Shown here piece by piece: positions 5,663-6,130 of a stretch of DNA of 6,130 bases. The position numbers were made by a program, and so were the translations under genes. The DNA comes from Deltaproteobacteria bacterium (lineage in GTDB: Bacteria; Myxococcota_A; UBA796; GCA-2862545): contig JAFDJI010000245.1 in assembly GCA_019307545.1 (NCBI GenBank), positions 1-6,130 on the forward strand, written 5' to 3'. How positions within the stretch are numbered: the stretch's first letter is position 1; each line of letters opens with the position of its first letter. The notes beneath the pieces were generated by a model. It was not told the DNA's origin. It ran no database searches and was given only the letters and a program-made list of their open reading frames with translations.

Positions 5663-6130
5663 CTACAACCGGTCGGTGATGTCCAGCACGTACAGGAAGC
5701 GCCAGTCCGAGTCCTCGCTCGGCAGAGCCGTGTACGCCAGGAGCGTGCGGCCATTCTGCAGGCTGAGCGACGGCTCGCCGCACGCGACGAATTCGGTGGT
5801 GACCTCGAAGGATCGGGACCCATCGATCCGCGTCAGCACGATCCGGTCGTTCTTGGTGGGGTCGTCATAGCCGTACGCGACCCACTGCCCGTCGGGGGTG
5901 ATAGCGGGCCGGGCCCGCGTGGGGAAGCGCACCCCCTCGGCGAGCGTCCGCCTGTTCTCCCCCACTGAATCGATGACGACCACGTCCCACTGGCTCTCCG
6001 ACTTGGCGGAGAAGAACACGATCTGCCCGTCCACCGCATACACCGGCCGCGTCTGGTCGCCCATACCGCTCGCCAGGGCGGTCTCGCTGCCGGTGGCGGG
6101 GTTGTACTCGTAGATGCTCAGGCTCTCGTT
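5663..6130 (-). CDS. TolB/PD40-like beta-propeller protein, C-terminal part (runs off right edge)
   Basis: The frame is open from the right edge to a TAG at 5665-5663, giving the last 155 residues of a longer protein. The internal ATG at 6064 is not the true start, because the frame continues upstream with clear propeller sequence (SLSIYEYNPATG). Successive blade-like repeats can be seen: YAVDGQIVFFSAKSESQWD followed by VVVIDSVG, then ARPAITPDGQWVAYGYDD followed by IVLTRIDG, then PSLSLQNGRTLLAYTALP followed by FLYVLDI. The pattern of a Pro/Asp-Gly turn, two hydrophobic strands, then an I-D-xx-G turn is typical of PD40/WD40-like repeats as in TolB. The C-terminus ends soon after the last strand (VLDITDRL). 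These proteins are usually periplasmic or lipid-anchored, but the N-terminus is outside the window. Its role is unknown; it need not be TolB itself, since no tol or pal neighbours are visible. Confidence 0.82.
   Translation of the reverse strand, partial: NESLSIYEYNPATGSETALASGMGDQTRPVYAVDGQIVFFSAKSESQWDVVVIDSVGENRRTLAEGVRFPTRARPAITPDGQWVAYGYDDPTKNDRIVLTRIDGSRSFEVTTEFVACGEPSLSLQNGRTLLAYTALPSEDSDWRFLYVLDITDRL

Noticed and set aside
4287..5783. A 498-codon open frame on the minus strand, antisense to both lipoprotein genes
   Set aside because: It also runs across the end of the propeller gene in another frame. Its protein is Gly/Val/Arg-rich without recognisable domains. The plus-strand genes have ribosome-binding sites, signal peptides and mutual homology. 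Long antisense frames are common in GC-rich DNA.

Overview
The window is GC-rich chromosomal DNA whose genes nearly all use codons ending in G or C. It comes from a bacterium. Three things point loosely to a Myxococcota or other deltaproteobacterial-type lineage: lipoproteins with Asp/Thr-rich linkers right after the lipid-modified cysteine, a TolB-like propeller protein, and a bacterial-type PheS carrying a Cys4 insert. This placement is an inference from style and cannot be settled from the sequence alone.

Layout from left to right. (1) Positions 1-212, minus strand: the first 70 codons of an unidentified gene that runs off the left edge, divergent from pheS. (2) Positions 290-3483, plus strand: pheS and pheT, encoding the two subunits of phenylalanyl-tRNA synthetase, joined by an ATGA overlap. 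PheT lacks the OB-fold (B2, EMAP-II-like) tRNA-binding domain normally present in bacterial PheT. (3) Positions 3487-4287, minus strand: a multi-pass membrane protein of unknown function that converges on pheT with only 3 bp between the stop codons. A perfect inverted repeat lies at that junction. (4) Positions 4404-5009 and 5046-5645, plus strand: two tandem paralogous secreted lipoproteins that share six cysteines. (5) Positions 5663-6130, minus strand: the C-terminal part of a TolB/PD40-like beta-propeller protein that enters from the right edge and converges on the lipoprotein pair.

The pheST pair is a housekeeping operon and is the only part with an assignable pathway (charging tRNA-Phe in translation). 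The genes to its right look like envelope proteins: one in the inner membrane, two lipid-anchored, one probable propeller. The sequence does not show that they work together. No RNA genes, mobile elements, CRISPR arrays or attachment sites were seen. The points most worth a second look are the shortened PheT with substitutions near its editing site, the two cysteine-conserved lipoprotein paralogues, and a shared short sequence at the same distance upstream of pheS and of the first lipoprotein. I found no convincing multi-gene novel system here.
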